Under the pieces are notes generated by a model. The model saw only the letters and a program-made list of their open reading frames with translations, ran no database searches and was not told the origin of the DNA. Shown piece after piece: positions 35,119 to 44,582 of a stretch of 64,000 nt of DNA (position 1 is the stretch's first letter; every line of letters starts with the position of its first letter). The DNA is from Eutrophocola sp965662685 (GTDB lineage: Bacteria; Pseudomonadota; Gammaproteobacteria; Pseudomonadales; Pseudohongiellaceae): assembly GCA_965662685.1 (NCBI GenBank), contig CBFIIQ010000002.1, positions 62,001 through 126,000 on the forward strand. The letters are read 5' to 3'. The position numbers and the translations under genes are program-made.

Positions 35119-36642
35119 TCAGACTGCTTCGCTTACTTTGAGTCCGGCTTCTTTTGCATAGCAGGAAAAGAATTCATCGCCTTCGGACTTTTTCAGGGCA
35201 AGATTTTGCAGCAAGTTAATAATGGCATTGCGTCTTTTTTTCAGGCTGACGGGCTTACCTTCAAATATAAAGTCAGTGGGGTCAAGAATGGCAAAGGAAT
35301 CTTCAGTCACAATAAAGTGATCGGGCCCAGGACTGTTGCAATTAAATCCTTTGTTATGAAGTTCCGCCATAAATTGCGCCAGGGCTTGCAGGGGAACCAG
35401 ATTACGGGGTAACTGGCTAAGCAGCGGTCCGGATGGAACAAAATAAGTAACTGCGGAAAGCTTCATTGCTGGAATGCGGAAAAAATTATCTACCGTAATA
35501 GCTTGAATTCCCTGCAGGCGCAGATTTTTAGCATGTCGGTCAAATATTTTCGCCGGGTGTGATAGATAAGTGCGTTTATTGATGGTGCCGGGATACTGGC
35601 GCAGCCACAGGCCACTGGGAAGCTTATAGTCATAAACCTCCTGCAATTCCGAGACTTTGTCTGCACCATGAATGACCCGGGAATATTGCTGCTCCGTGAG
35701 ACGATGATTGGGGATGGCAATATCAATATATGGGCTCATTGGTTTGCCACCGGGCTGGGTTTTAAAGCGTTTGTGCATCCACAGATATTGAGCGGGGTAG
35801 TGGCGGATCGCTTTTTCCACCATAGAATTAATGATGGTGGCATTGTCCACTTCATCGTCGCCAGGAAAGTGCTCGGGAAAAGGAATGAATTCCAGTTCAT
35901 ACTGACGTGTTCTGTTTATTCTGCTTTGACGGACCAGAAAAACCGGCGAGTTATTGGCTTTTGCATAACGACTGGCGACTGTAATAGTAGCAGCCTCGCG
36001 TCCAAAAAAGGGGGCATATACCGCGTGTTTCGGACCATAGTCCTGATCCGGCGCATACCATAAGGTCTTGCCTTGCCGCAGGTGACGGAATGCACCGCGG
36101 ATATCATTGCGATCAAAGACGCCATTACAATTGGATAATCTTCCTCGTAACATAAACGCATCAAACAGGGGATTACGATGGGGGCGGTATGTGACGCCAA
36201 AGGGATGAAAAATGGACAACAAATTGGCACCAAAATCGAGAGTGGAATAATGTGCGCCGATCAAAACTATTCCTTTACCCCGGGCCTGGGCCGCTTCCAG
36301 TTTTTCAAGACCAATCAGAGTGACCTGATCCCTGAAGCTGCCCTTTTCCCGAACCCAGCCAGTGGTGGTTTCAATCAGACCAATACCGTTTTCCAGAAAA
36401 CTTTTTCTGACCAGTGTCCGCTGTTCGTCAACACTCAATTCTGGAAAGCAAATAGCGATATTGGTGGCGGTAATATAGCGGCGCTCCCGACCCAGCCAAT
36501 AGGTCAGTTGACCAAGTATTTCACCAGCTTTTATGCGGACGGGAAACGGCATCCACGCCAGAATAAAGAGCATGCCCAGGCCCAGCCAGGTAGGCCAGAA
36601 CTTGATACCGATAAAGGCACTTGAAGGAGGAGGTGTCTGCAT
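35119..36642 (-). CDS. LpxL/HtrB lipid A acyltransferase fused to a degenerate LPS-kinase-like domain
   Basis: A 507-residue protein. Residues 1-305 are a lauroyl/myristoyl acyltransferase: one N-terminal helix, the HX4D motif in IGAHYSTLDFGANL, and LWYAPDQDYGPKHAVYAPFF and QYLWMHKRFK. From about 306 a second domain follows. Its FMAELHNKGFNCNSPGPDHF and FAILDPTDFIF line up with WaaP's GHGICHRDYYICHF and LIDLHRA, but the HRD catalytic residues are replaced by NSP. It therefore looks like a pseudokinase. It is in one unit with the GT-C gene and is divergent from hldE. It probably acts on lipid A at the inner membrane. Confidence 0.88.
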   Translation of the reverse strand: MQTPPPSSAFIGIKFWPTWLGLGMLFILAWMPFPVRIKAGEILGQLTYWLGRERRYITATNIAICFPELSVDEQRTLVRKSFLENGIGLIETTTGWVREKGSFRDQVTLIGLEKLEAAQARGKGIVLIGAHYSTLDFGANLLSIFHPFGVTYRPHRNPLFDAFMLRGRLSNCNGVFDRNDIRGAFRHLRQGKTLWYAPDQDYGPKHAVYAPFFGREAATITVASRYAKANNSPVFLVRQSRINRTRQYELEFIPFPEHFPGDDEVDNATIINSMVEKAIRHYPAQYLWMHKRFKTQPGGKPMSPYIDIAIPNHRLTEQQYSRVIHGADKVSELQEVYDYKLPSGLWLRQYPGTINKRTYLSHPAKIFDRHAKNLRLQGIQAITVDNFFRIPAMKLSAVTYFVPSGPLLSQLPRNLVPLQALAQFMAELHNKGFNCNSPGPDHFIVTEDSFAILDPTDFIFEGKPVSLKKRRNAIINLLQNLALKKSEGDEFFSCYAKEAGLKVSEAV

Positions 36643-36746
36643 ATATCACTTGTAAAAAAAATACAGCGGCATTGTATCAGAATCAGCAATTGGCAATGGC
36701 TATGATATGATTAGCGCCAATTTTAGACGGGTTAATTGAAGAAATA

Positions 36747-38174
36747 ATGAAACTCGACATTCCAAAGTTTGATGCTGCACGTGTGCTGGTGGTTGGTGAT
36801 GTAATGCTCGACCGTTACTGGCATGGCGCTACCTCCAGAATTTCTCCTGAAGCGCCGGTGCCGGTCGTTAAAGTCAGCAATGCAGAAGACAGTCCGGGTG
36901 GCGCAGGAAATGTGGCGCTGAATTTGGCGGCACTTGGCGCGGCGGCAACCCTTGTTGGTCTTGTCGGTATTGATGAAGCCGGTGAGGAACTCGAAACACG
37001 ACTCCGTGCGGCGGGTGTACTTTGCGATTTTGAAAAAGTATCAGACAAACCCACTATCACCAAATTACGAATTGTCAGCCGTCATCAGCAACTGATTCGA
37101 CTGGATTTTGAAGAAGCCTTTGATATCAGCAGTGCCAAGGCAATTAATAGCAAGGTAGCCGCACTGCTTGATAGTACTGATGTGGTTATTGTTTCAGACT
37201 ATAACAAGGGTGCTCTGGCAGCGGTCAGTGCGCTGATTACCGAGGCGAGGAAATGCGGAGTTCGGATACTGGTTGATCCAAAAGGCGAGGATTTCAATAA
37301 ATATCGTGGCGCCACTTTGTTGACTCCCAATCTGCATGAATTTGAGCAGGTAATGGGCACCTGTAACAGTGAAGAGGACCTGGTAGAAAAAGGCCGTTTG
37401 TTAATAAAAGAGCTGGAACTTGAGGCCTTGCTGGTTACCCGGGGCGAACATGGGATGAGCCTGATTCGTGCTGGTGAAGCCGAACTGCATATTCCAGCGC
37501 GGGCCAGGGATGTATTTGATGTGACGGGTGCCGGCGATACCGTTATCTCGGTTCTGGGGGCTGCCCTGGCAGCTGGTACCAGCTTGCCAGAAGCCGTTGC
37601 CCTGTCCAATATCGCGGCCGGACTGGCCGTCACCCGTGTTGGTACTGTTGCCGTTAGTGGACCCGAGTTGCGCAGGGAAGTACTGAGCGACGGTGGATCT
37701 GATCGGGGTGTTATGACCCGTGAACAGCTTGCTTTGGCTGTAGCGGATGCCCGCGCTCATGGAGAAAAGGTCGCCTTTACCAATGGCTGTTTCGATATAA
37801 TTCATGCTGGCCACGTTGGTTATTTGCAGGATGCCCGGAGGTGTGGCGATAGATTGATCGTTGCCATTAATGACGATGAGTCGGTTAGGCGATTAAAGGG
37901 AGCAGGGCGGCCAATTAATCCCATTGAGCGACGCATGGCCGTGGTATCCGGCCTGGAATCCGTCGACTGGGTAGTGTCTTTTTCAGAAGACACCCCTGAA
38001 AACCTGCTAAGTGAAGTTAAACCTGACTGCCTGGTGAAGGGCGGTGACTATGGCATAGAAGGAGTCGTAGGTGCAGACATTGTGCAGGCATATGGTGGCG
38101 AAGTAAGAGTGCTGTCTTTTCTGGATAACTGTTCTACTTCGGCTATCGTAGAAAAGATCAAGGAAGACAAATAA
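36747..38174 (+). CDS. hldE: Bifunctional heptose-7-phosphate kinase / heptose-1-phosphate adenylyltransferase
   Basis: A 475-residue protein. The N-terminal ribokinase-type domain has VVGDVMLDRYWHG, PGGAGNVALNLAALGA and DVTGAGDTVISVLGAALAAG. The C-terminal nucleotidyltransferase has TNGCFDIIHAGHVGYLQDA. It makes ADP-D-glycero-beta-D-manno-heptose precursors for LPS inner core. It stands alone on the plus strand between minus-strand units. Confidence 0.96.
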   Translation: MKLDIPKFDAARVLVVGDVMLDRYWHGATSRISPEAPVPVVKVSNAEDSPGGAGNVALNLAALGAAATLVGLVGIDEAGEELETRLRAAGVLCDFEKVSDKPTITKLRIVSRHQQLIRLDFEEAFDISSAKAINSKVAALLDSTDVVIVSDYNKGALAAVSALITEARKCGVRILVDPKGEDFNKYRGATLLTPNLHEFEQVMGTCNSEEDLVEKGRLLIKELELEALLVTRGEHGMSLIRAGEAELHIPARARDVFDVTGAGDTVISVLGAALAAGTSLPEAVALSNIAAGLAVTRVGTVAVSGPELRREVLSDGGSDRGVMTREQLALAVADARAHGEKVAFTNGCFDIIHAGHVGYLQDARRCGDRLIVAINDDESVRRLKGAGRPINPIERRMAVVSGLESVDWVVSFSEDTPENLLSEVKPDCLVKGGDYGIEGVVGADIVQAYGGEVRVLSFLDNCSTSAIVEKIKEDK

Positions 38175-38218
38175 TAGGCTAACTGGATTCAATGTGCTGC
38201 ATTTTCTCCTTCATCAAT

Positions 38219-38998
38219 CTATTTAAGACTTTTCCCTGACAGCTTCTCTTTAACCAGTTTCACATTTTGTTTCAGATGATCCGGGTTAATCGTTCCCACA
38301 ATCACCGAGCTGATTCCATCACGGCCAAACAGTAATGACATGCTGTCTTCAATAGAACCAGCATGACCGCTCATCAGGCCTTTCTTAACCAGTACTCCTT
38401 TATTATTGTTGCGGGCGTAATCAAGTACGGCCTGATCCTGTTGTTCCAGATTATAGGTAATCATCACGATATCCAGCATTGAAGCGGCCAGCAGACCACC
38501 ACTAGTGGTTTTGGTGGACATGCCAATCGCCCTGATCATTCCCTGTTGCTGGCATTGTCTAAGTGTTGCCACGCAATCCGTGTGATTGAGAATCTCTTCG
38601 TCATTGCCATCGGAGTGAATCAATACGATATCAAGATAATCAGTGTTGAGTCGTTTGAGGCTTCTTTCAATACTGGAGCGGGTATGACTACTGCTGAAAT
38701 TAAAAGATGATTGCCCCTGTTCAAACTCTTCGCCGGTTTTCGTTACGATTACCCAGTGCTGCCGATTGCTAAGCAGTTTGCCAAGGCGCTCTTCACTGGT
38801 GCCGTAAGCCGGTGCGGTGTCCAGCAGATTTATTCCCTCGCTGTTTGCCAGCGCCAGCAGATTGCTAACTTCGCTGTCGTCAGGAATAGTAAATTGCTCC
38901 GGGTATTTTACCGATTGATCACGGCCGAATTTCACCGTGCCCAGACCAAGGGCTGAAACTTTCAGCTCGGTACCTGGTATTTGACGTATGAACCCCAT
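38219..38998 (-). CDS. Aldo/keto reductase family oxidoreductase
   Basis: A 259-residue (alpha/beta)8 reductase, shorter than the usual 320. The catalytic tetrad is recognisable: LLDTAPAYGTSEERLG (Asp, Tyr), VIVTKTGEE (Lys) and DIVLIHSDGND (His). The NADPH end segment ISSVIVGTINPDHLKQ is present. It begins two bases after the FAD oxidoreductase stop codon, so both are one unit. Substrate unknown. Confidence 0.86.
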   Translation of the reverse strand: MGFIRQIPGTELKVSALGLGTVKFGRDQSVKYPEQFTIPDDSEVSNLLALANSEGINLLDTAPAYGTSEERLGKLLSNRQHWVIVTKTGEEFEQGQSSFNFSSSHTRSSIERSLKRLNTDYLDIVLIHSDGNDEEILNHTDCVATLRQCQQQGMIRAIGMSTKTTSGGLLAASMLDIVMITYNLEQQDQAVLDYARNNNKGVLVKKGLMSGHAGSIEDSMSLLFGRDGISSVIVGTINPDHLKQNVKLVKEKLSGKSLK

Positions 38999-39000
38999 AC

Positions 39001-40191
39001 TCAGAGCTGCTCCCAGGGAGTTGCAGCCACTTGCGGACGCTGAAGAAATGCTGGAGGTTTTGCCGGTTTTTCAGAGTGGGCGCTCAAGCCCGAGTCCTGC
39101 ATTCGCGCCACTACCTGGTTGGCCAGATTGGGAGCAAGGGTCAGCTTGGTGGGCCAGCACACCAACAAATTATTTTTTTGCGCGATGCTGATATCATCAG
39201 GGCGTTTGCCATCGCTTTGTTTTTCTTCTGCCCGATCAATCGTCAGGGTAGCCCAGTTGGCTTTGTCCAGATCACACCATGGAAACATTTCCCTGAGCTT
39301 GCCTTGTGCTGTCCTGATTAATTCATCATCAGTCTGATGCACGCCCTGTTCAGCAATTTCACCGCCAAGGTACCAAACCGGTTGCCCGGCGCCATTGGTG
39401 TGACTGGTGATCGTCATCTCCGGGGTCATGCTGAGGCGGTCGGAGACACAATGGACGTAAAGTGGTTCGGTGATGGCATGCCTGACCATTACCATGCGCA
39501 AGGGCCGGCGCTGCATGGTTGTGACGGGTAGGTTGAAATTTTTCATCATTGATTCAGCCCCGGCACCACAGGTGAAAACATATTGCTGCGCCTGGATGCG
39601 CCGGCCATTGTTAAATTCCAGGCAGTCGACTCCTCCTTGTGTATCAGGAACAAGCCTGGCCTGCTGCCAGTCAATGCTGAAAATATTTTCTGCCTGGGCG
39701 CGGCTCAGCGTGGAGAGAAGGGAGGGTACATCCAGTACGATATCCTGCAGGCGATAGAGAGGGCCGGAGATCCTGTTTTTAAAAAAGTCCGGGTAATCTG
39801 CTTTTTCAACCGTGCTTACCTTGGCTTCCAGTGCCTTACTGCCAAGAAAGGCATTAAGGCGGGATCGAATGCTGTTGCGCGGCCACATGTAGTAGTCTTT
39901 GGACAACAGGTTACAGCCGCGTAAATCTACATCTCCTTCACCGGCAAGACATTTTTTCCAGTGTGCCGGCATGTCTGCGATGGTCGTGGTTGCAGTGGTC
40001 AGTTTTCCGCCGAGGGCATACTTGATGCCGCCATGGATCATGCCCTGACTTGCAATGCTTTGACCAGTGCCAAGGTGATCCTGCTCAAAAAGCCATGCTT
40101 GATAGCCGGCATTTCTGAGACGGTTCAGCAGCCATAATCCGGCAATACCGCCTCCAAAAATCAGCACATCGGTTTTCAGGGTTTCAGTCAT
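39001..40191 (-). CDS. FAD-dependent oxidoreductase (DAO/GlpA-like)
   Basis: A 396-residue flavoprotein. LIFGGGIAGLWLLNRLRNAG is the FAD-binding loop, followed by the glycerol-3-phosphate-dehydrogenase-like GTGQSIASQGMIHGGIKYAL. The C-terminal part has the usual YLGGEIAEQGV. It is coupled to the aldo/keto reductase gene. The pair sits between hldE and waaA but a role in LPS is not shown; they may act on a sugar or polyol. Confidence 0.83.
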   Translation of the reverse strand: MTETLKTDVLIFGGGIAGLWLLNRLRNAGYQAWLFEQDHLGTGQSIASQGMIHGGIKYALGGKLTTATTTIADMPAHWKKCLAGEGDVDLRGCNLLSKDYYMWPRNSIRSRLNAFLGSKALEAKVSTVEKADYPDFFKNRISGPLYRLQDIVLDVPSLLSTLSRAQAENIFSIDWQQARLVPDTQGGVDCLEFNNGRRIQAQQYVFTCGAGAESMMKNFNLPVTTMQRRPLRMVMVRHAITEPLYVHCVSDRLSMTPEMTITSHTNGAGQPVWYLGGEIAEQGVHQTDDELIRTAQGKLREMFPWCDLDKANWATLTIDRAEEKQSDGKRPDDISIAQKNNLLVCWPTKLTLAPNLANQVVARMQDSGLSAHSEKPAKPPAFLQRPQVAATPWEQL

Positions 40192-40305
40192 AGGGAAATT
40201 TGTGCATAACGGGAAAGCATGACAGTATAAACAGGTTGCAGGATAAACCGGAAATTTACCGGGCTATTTTTTTCATTTCCGTCAATGGAATAAATTTTTA
40301 AAAAC

Positions 40306-41616
40306 GTGAACCGGTTTATTTACTCCCTTTTATTTTATCTGGCGACACCGCTTATCATTCCGAGATTGCTAATGCGATCTATGCGTTCGCCAGCTTATCT
40401 GAAGCGCTGGTCAGAACGTTTTGCCCTTTATTCTTCAGCCATCAGGTTTCGAAAAGCAGATATCATTTTTCATGCTGTTTCTGTAGGCGAAGTACATGCG
40501 GCAGTACCACTGATAAACAGTCTGCTAGATAATAATCCTGAGCTGTCAATTCTGGTAACTACCTCGACACCAACTGGCTCCGCCCGGGTTATGAGTTTGT
40601 TGAAGGATAATGTAGCCCATGTCTATCTGCCCTATGATTTACCTGGGGCCATCAAGCGATTCGTGGGCACTTTTGATCCCTCCTTATTGGTCATAATGGA
40701 AACCGAATTATGGCCAAACCTTATCCATGAATGCTCAAAAAGAGGAGTCCGCCTGTTACTTGCCAATGCCCGACTTTCAGAAAAATCCCTGCATAATTAT
40801 CAACGCGTGCCAAATCTTGTCAGTACCATGCTTGGGCAGCTAGACAGAGTGACAGCGCAGTCATCAATGGATAGTGAAAGATTGCAGTCATTAGGTCTGG
40901 CAGGAGAAAAAATCACAGTTGCCGGCAGTATGAAATATGACATGACAATCAACACGAGCCAGGTAGCCCAGGCGCTTGGGGACAAGATCAGCCTGCAGGA
41001 GCGGCCGGTTCTTATTGCTGCAAGTACGCGAAGCCTGGATGGGGATATGGAAGAAAGCCAGGTGCTGCAGGCCTTTGGAATTCTCCTTGGCAGGCATCCC
41101 GATCTGCTGCTGATCCTGGTCCCTCGGCACCCTGAACGCTTTGAGGGTGTTCTGGAGCTGGCTATCCGGGAGGGATTCAGCTGCGCGCGGCGCAGCAGTG
41201 AAGGTGTTGCTGAGGCTTCGCACCAGATTTTACTCGGCGATTCCATGGGGGAAATGCAATATTACTTCAGTCTTGCCGATGTCGCTTTTGTGGGGGGCTC
41301 TCTGGTGTCCACCGGGTGCCAGAATATTATTGAACCGGCGGCACTGGGAGTGCCGGTTGTTACCGGACCATCCCTGTTCAATTTCCAGGCGGTGAGTGAA
41401 GAGCTGCTTCAGGCGGGTGGGATGATATGTATCGCAGATGCGCAAGAGCTTGCCGAGGTGGTGGATACCTTGCTGGTTGATCAGGAAAAGTCCGCTGCGA
41501 TGACGGCAGCTGCGCTGGCGGTGGTTGAAAAAAACCAGGGCGCCAGCGCCAGAAACCTTAATGAAATCAGTGAGCTGCTTTTAATGCAGGCACTAAAAAA
41601 ATCTACCCGTCACTAA
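40306..41616 (+). CDS. waaA: 3-deoxy-D-manno-octulosonic acid transferase
   Basis: A 436-residue GT30 enzyme from a GTG start. The N-terminal helix is followed by the GT30 core: FHAVSVGEVHAAVPLINSLL, TTSTPTGSARVM, METELWPNLIHECSKRG and ALGVPVVTGPSLFNF. It transfers Kdo to lipid IVA. It converges with tolC with ten bases between stops. Confidence 0.95.
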   Translation: MNRFIYSLLFYLATPLIIPRLLMRSMRSPAYLKRWSERFALYSSAIRFRKADIIFHAVSVGEVHAAVPLINSLLDNNPELSILVTTSTPTGSARVMSLLKDNVAHVYLPYDLPGAIKRFVGTFDPSLLVIMETELWPNLIHECSKRGVRLLLANARLSEKSLHNYQRVPNLVSTMLGQLDRVTAQSSMDSERLQSLGLAGEKITVAGSMKYDMTINTSQVAQALGDKISLQERPVLIAASTRSLDGDMEESQVLQAFGILLGRHPDLLLILVPRHPERFEGVLELAIREGFSCARRSSEGVAEASHQILLGDSMGEMQYYFSLADVAFVGGSLVSTGCQNIIEPAALGVPVVTGPSLFNFQAVSEELLQAGGMICIADAQELAEVVDTLLVDQEKSAAMTAAALAVVEKNQGASARNLNEISELLLMQALKKSTRH

Positions 41617-41626
41617 TCGGGGCTGA

Positions 41627-43024
41627 TTATTCCAGCCAGTTATTTAAATCGATAATATCCTGTGGGCTAAGAATGCCCGCGGCCTGTTTCAGGGTAAGGG
41701 TATTAATCACATAGTTGTAGCGGGCATTGGCAAAATCACGACGTGTCTGAAACAGTGTGCGTTGTGCCAGCACCACGTCGACAACGTTTCGTGTGCCGAC
41801 TTCCGCGCCAACTTCAGTAGCTTCCAGAGCGCTTTCAGCAGAAATTATTGCCTGGGCGCGAGCCTGAACGGCAAGCACATCGGTTTCCACGCTACGGTAG
41901 CTGTTACGGGTGCTTTGTGTACTATCGCGCTGGGTTTTCAGCAACGCTTCCTCGCTGGCATCACGGGTGTAGTAGGCCTGCCTTTTGCGTGCGCCATTGA
42001 GTCCGCCTGCATAGAGGGGATAGGAAAAGTTAAGGGTGATATTGGTACGCTCGGAAGCAATTGCCGGGAAGAAGCTGAATGGGTTGGCAGATTGATTCCA
42101 GCCATAGCCGGCATTGATTTCCAGGGTTGGAAACATTGAGGCACGTGCTGATTTGGCGTCTTCCTGCCTGGCGGCAAAGTCGTATTCAGCGGCCTTGATA
42201 GCCAAATTATTTTCCATCGCCAGGCTCACCCATGCTGCCAGGCTATCCGGGTTTATTGATTCAATCGGGAAGTCACTACCAAGGCTTTCCAGATTACTGT
42301 GGGTACGGCCAGTAATAGCCTCCAGTGCTTCTAGAGTCTGGTTCAGATTGTTTTCTTCTACCAGGCGGTTTACCCGGGCCAGGTCATAATTTGCCTGGCT
42401 ATCATAGACATCAGTAACGGGAATCAGGCCAACTTCGAAACGTTCGCGGGTTTGTTCAAGCACCCGTGCTGCAGCCTCTTCCTCACCCTGGAATGAAGCA
42501 AGGTTATCCTGTGAACGCAGGACATTAAAATAAGCGGTAGCCACTTTCAGGATTAATTGCTGTTCCGCCTGAGCGAGATTGGCAGCGGCCTGGCGATCGG
42601 TGTTTTTTGCAGATTTAAAGGCATACCAGGCTTCAAAATTAAGCAATGCCTGGTTAATACTGAGATTGTAGCCTTTGGTATTAAAGCCATTCTGGAAACT
42701 GTGAGGTTGTCCAAAAGCAGTCGCAACTGCCGGACCTGCGGTATCACGGCTTGAGCTTCCGCCGACAGTGATGCGTGGTAGCAGGAACGAGCGTCCCTGA
42801 TCAATAGTGGTGTGAGAGGCATTATAGGTGGCTCTTGCCTGTCGTATTTCAGGATCGTTGTTCGCCGCCAGCTCAAATATTTGAGCCAGATCATCTGCCT
42901 GAACAGTTGAAAACGGCAAGGCCAGTACCATGCACGCCAGAATTTTTCCAAGCTGCCGGTCCAGATTTGTAGCCAATCTTGCCAGCGTGAATTGTTGTTG
43001 TGACTTTTTGTTGCCGCTCATCAT
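41627..43024 (-). CDS. tolC: TolC-family outer-membrane efflux channel
   Basis: Start at the ATG at 43024 (or 43021), with GAGGGACGGG upstream; the frame is open from 43078. The 465-residue protein has a signal peptide ending in FSTVQADDL, then the duplicated TolC repeats: AQIFELAANNDPEIRQARAT and the second half from about 240, with GYGWNQSANPFSFFP. It forms the outer-membrane tunnel of type I and RND systems. A TetR-type palindrome lies upstream. Gene order relative to yqiB-parC is as in other gammaproteobacteria. Confidence 0.93.
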   Translation of the reverse strand: MMSGNKKSQQQFTLARLATNLDRQLGKILACMVLALPFSTVQADDLAQIFELAANNDPEIRQARATYNASHTTIDQGRSFLLPRITVGGSSSRDTAGPAVATAFGQPHSFQNGFNTKGYNLSINQALLNFEAWYAFKSAKNTDRQAAANLAQAEQQLILKVATAYFNVLRSQDNLASFQGEEEAAARVLEQTRERFEVGLIPVTDVYDSQANYDLARVNRLVEENNLNQTLEALEAITGRTHSNLESLGSDFPIESINPDSLAAWVSLAMENNLAIKAAEYDFAARQEDAKSARASMFPTLEINAGYGWNQSANPFSFFPAIASERTNITLNFSYPLYAGGLNGARKRQAYYTRDASEEALLKTQRDSTQSTRNSYRSVETDVLAVQARAQAIISAESALEATEVGAEVGTRNVVDVVLAQRTLFQTRRDFANARYNYVINTLTLKQAAGILSPQDIIDLNNWLE

Positions 43025-43102
43025 TTCCCGTCCCTCGAGCAAATAAGTTAACGCTATGAATAATCTGTAAAATTGCAATCCTGATGAAAAGCAACTATTG
43101 TG

Positions 43103-43120
43103 ACTGACTGGTCAGTCAGT
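43103..43120. promoter_or_regulatory. TetR-type operator upstream of tolC
   Basis: Arms ACTGACT and AGTCAGT separated by GGTC. The 18-base near-palindrome lies about 80 bases before the tolC start. Its form is typical of TetR-family operators, but no tetR gene is in the window and the match is by form only. Confidence 0.45.
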
Positions 43121-43212
43121 TTGTGTTTTTTTCTCACTGGTGTCAAGTATGAAACAGGGTTTTACGTCAGGCTGCTGCGAATTGACCAATCTTTATTACT
43201 ATGTTTTCCCCG

Positions 43213-43249
43213 AACCGGTATTGTTAAACCGGTGATTTATAAAACCGGA
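43213..43249 (+). repeat. Three AACCGGW direct repeats
   Basis: AACCGGT at 43213-43219 and 43227-43233, and AACCGGA at 43243-43249. Start-to-start spacings are 14 and 16 bases. Each has a palindromic CCGG core. May be a multi-site regulator target near tolC. Confidence 0.5.
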
Positions 43250-43811
43250 AAATTTTCAATAACAATGCCTGTTAAAAAGTGCCTGAAAAAAGATCAACAA
43301 AACCAGGTAAGGGTGCTGACAGATCACCATAGTTTAACTTGATTAGCCGTTGTCATGATTCCATTCAGTAAAGTATGGTTTGCTATTCAGGGAGCTCAAG
43401 ATTTCCCTCTAAAACCAGATTTGCTGTTCGCTAGTTGTGTATAGACAATGCAGTTTATTCAACTGTTAGCCAATCCGCCATTGTATCAAACAATAAAACT
43501 CCAGGGCATGCCGGATTTTGATTGTAAGAATTCTGGAAAAGCTGCTGTCAGACAGGATATTTTGAGTATCAATGGTATGGAAATTCTGCATAATAGGGGC
43601 TAAATATTCCAACTTGAAAGTGTTGAGGAATCTGCTTGCAGCAACCAGGCTTTGTGATTGCCAGAGGCAGTTTTTAATGACCGAAATCTGCTCGCAAAGG
43701 TCGCTGAATGGTTTCTTGTTATATATCTTTTATTTGGATAAGGTGAGCCTAGTCAGCTCGATGGGCATTAAAAGATATTGTTTATAAAGGGCTCGAATCA
43801 AGCTCGGCTAA

Positions 43812-44489
43812 ATGGAAAAAGTTGAAGGCAGCAAAGCTGAAAAACTGGAAAGTTTCAAAACCTGGTTGAACGTTAAAATGAAATTAAAAAGCTACACCAT
43901 TGATTTAAGCGAACAGATGGCAGTTTGTGATGCCAACTATATTCGGCTACTTAAATTACTTGGTAATACGCGTTCAATGAATCAGCGAATCTTTGAGTTG
44001 CCTGGTCTTGGTATTGCTGATAAAAGTGAGAAGATATCCGTCAGCCTGAATGTGCTGGAGGAATTTAAATACACCAGCACAATTTCTATTAGACAGATTA
44101 GCTCTGCCGCAAATCAGGAGAAAGTTGAAAAATCTGGAAGTGCTGCGAACATTCCAGTCAAAATAGAGCCACACGAATTAGAAAAACCAGAATCAAAAAA
44201 ATTAAAACAAGCAAGCGAAATAGAAGATGAAGACGGTAACCATGCTGCCCATTTCAGTTCACCTGAAATGATTATTCGTGTCTATCACGATGCAAAAACA
44301 GCGGAAGTAACAAGTTACCAGAATCACAGGTATTTCAAAGCAGTGTATCCGGTACCCAATCCTTTTATGTACCAATGTGATGAAAAAGAACAGCTCAATC
44401 TGTTTCTTGCAGAATGGCTGAACCTTTGCATCAATGAGGGCTTGAGTAATGCGGATGAACTATATCTGGAAAAGTTGACCTGCGCGTAA
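43812..44489 (+). CDS. yqiB: DUF1249 family protein (YqiB-like) with an internal insertion
   Basis: A 225-residue protein. YTIDLSEQMAVCDANYIRLL matches the family N-terminus and MIIRVYHDAKTAEVTSYQNH the family core; NLFLAEWLNLCINEG ends it. Family members are about 140 residues. The extra length is a 22-residue N-terminal piece (an ATG at 43878 would remove it) and a lysine/glutamate-rich insertion of about 45 residues, near 100-145. Its place next to cpdA is conserved. Function unknown. Confidence 0.82.
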   Translation: MEKVEGSKAEKLESFKTWLNVKMKLKSYTIDLSEQMAVCDANYIRLLKLLGNTRSMNQRIFELPGLGIADKSEKISVSLNVLEEFKYTSTISIRQISSAANQEKVEKSGSAANIPVKIEPHELEKPESKKLKQASEIEDEDGNHAAHFSSPEMIIRVYHDAKTAEVTSYQNHRYFKAVYPVPNPFMYQCDEKEQLNLFLAEWLNLCINEGLSNADELYLEKLTCA

Positions 44490-44582
44490 CTGCTGACTCC
44501 TGATTGAGGGCGTTTGCAGGCACAAAGTATGATCTACACATATTTTGTAAGGTCGTTGGGGATAGTGTGAGAGTAAATCAAG

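Larger units (their letters stand above)
43025..43811. other. Long intergenic region between tolC and yqiB
   Basis: No gene is supported. The frames at 43100-43342 and 43572-43787 have no recognisable motifs and poor codon use. The left end holds a TetR-type palindrome (43103-43120) and three AACCGGW direct repeats. The order nudF-yqiB is common elsewhere, but no nudF remnant was seen here. Confidence 0.55.

Noticed and set aside
43572..43787. Small gene upstream of yqiB
   Set aside because: No motif, no ribosome site, and composition like the surrounding non-coding sequence.
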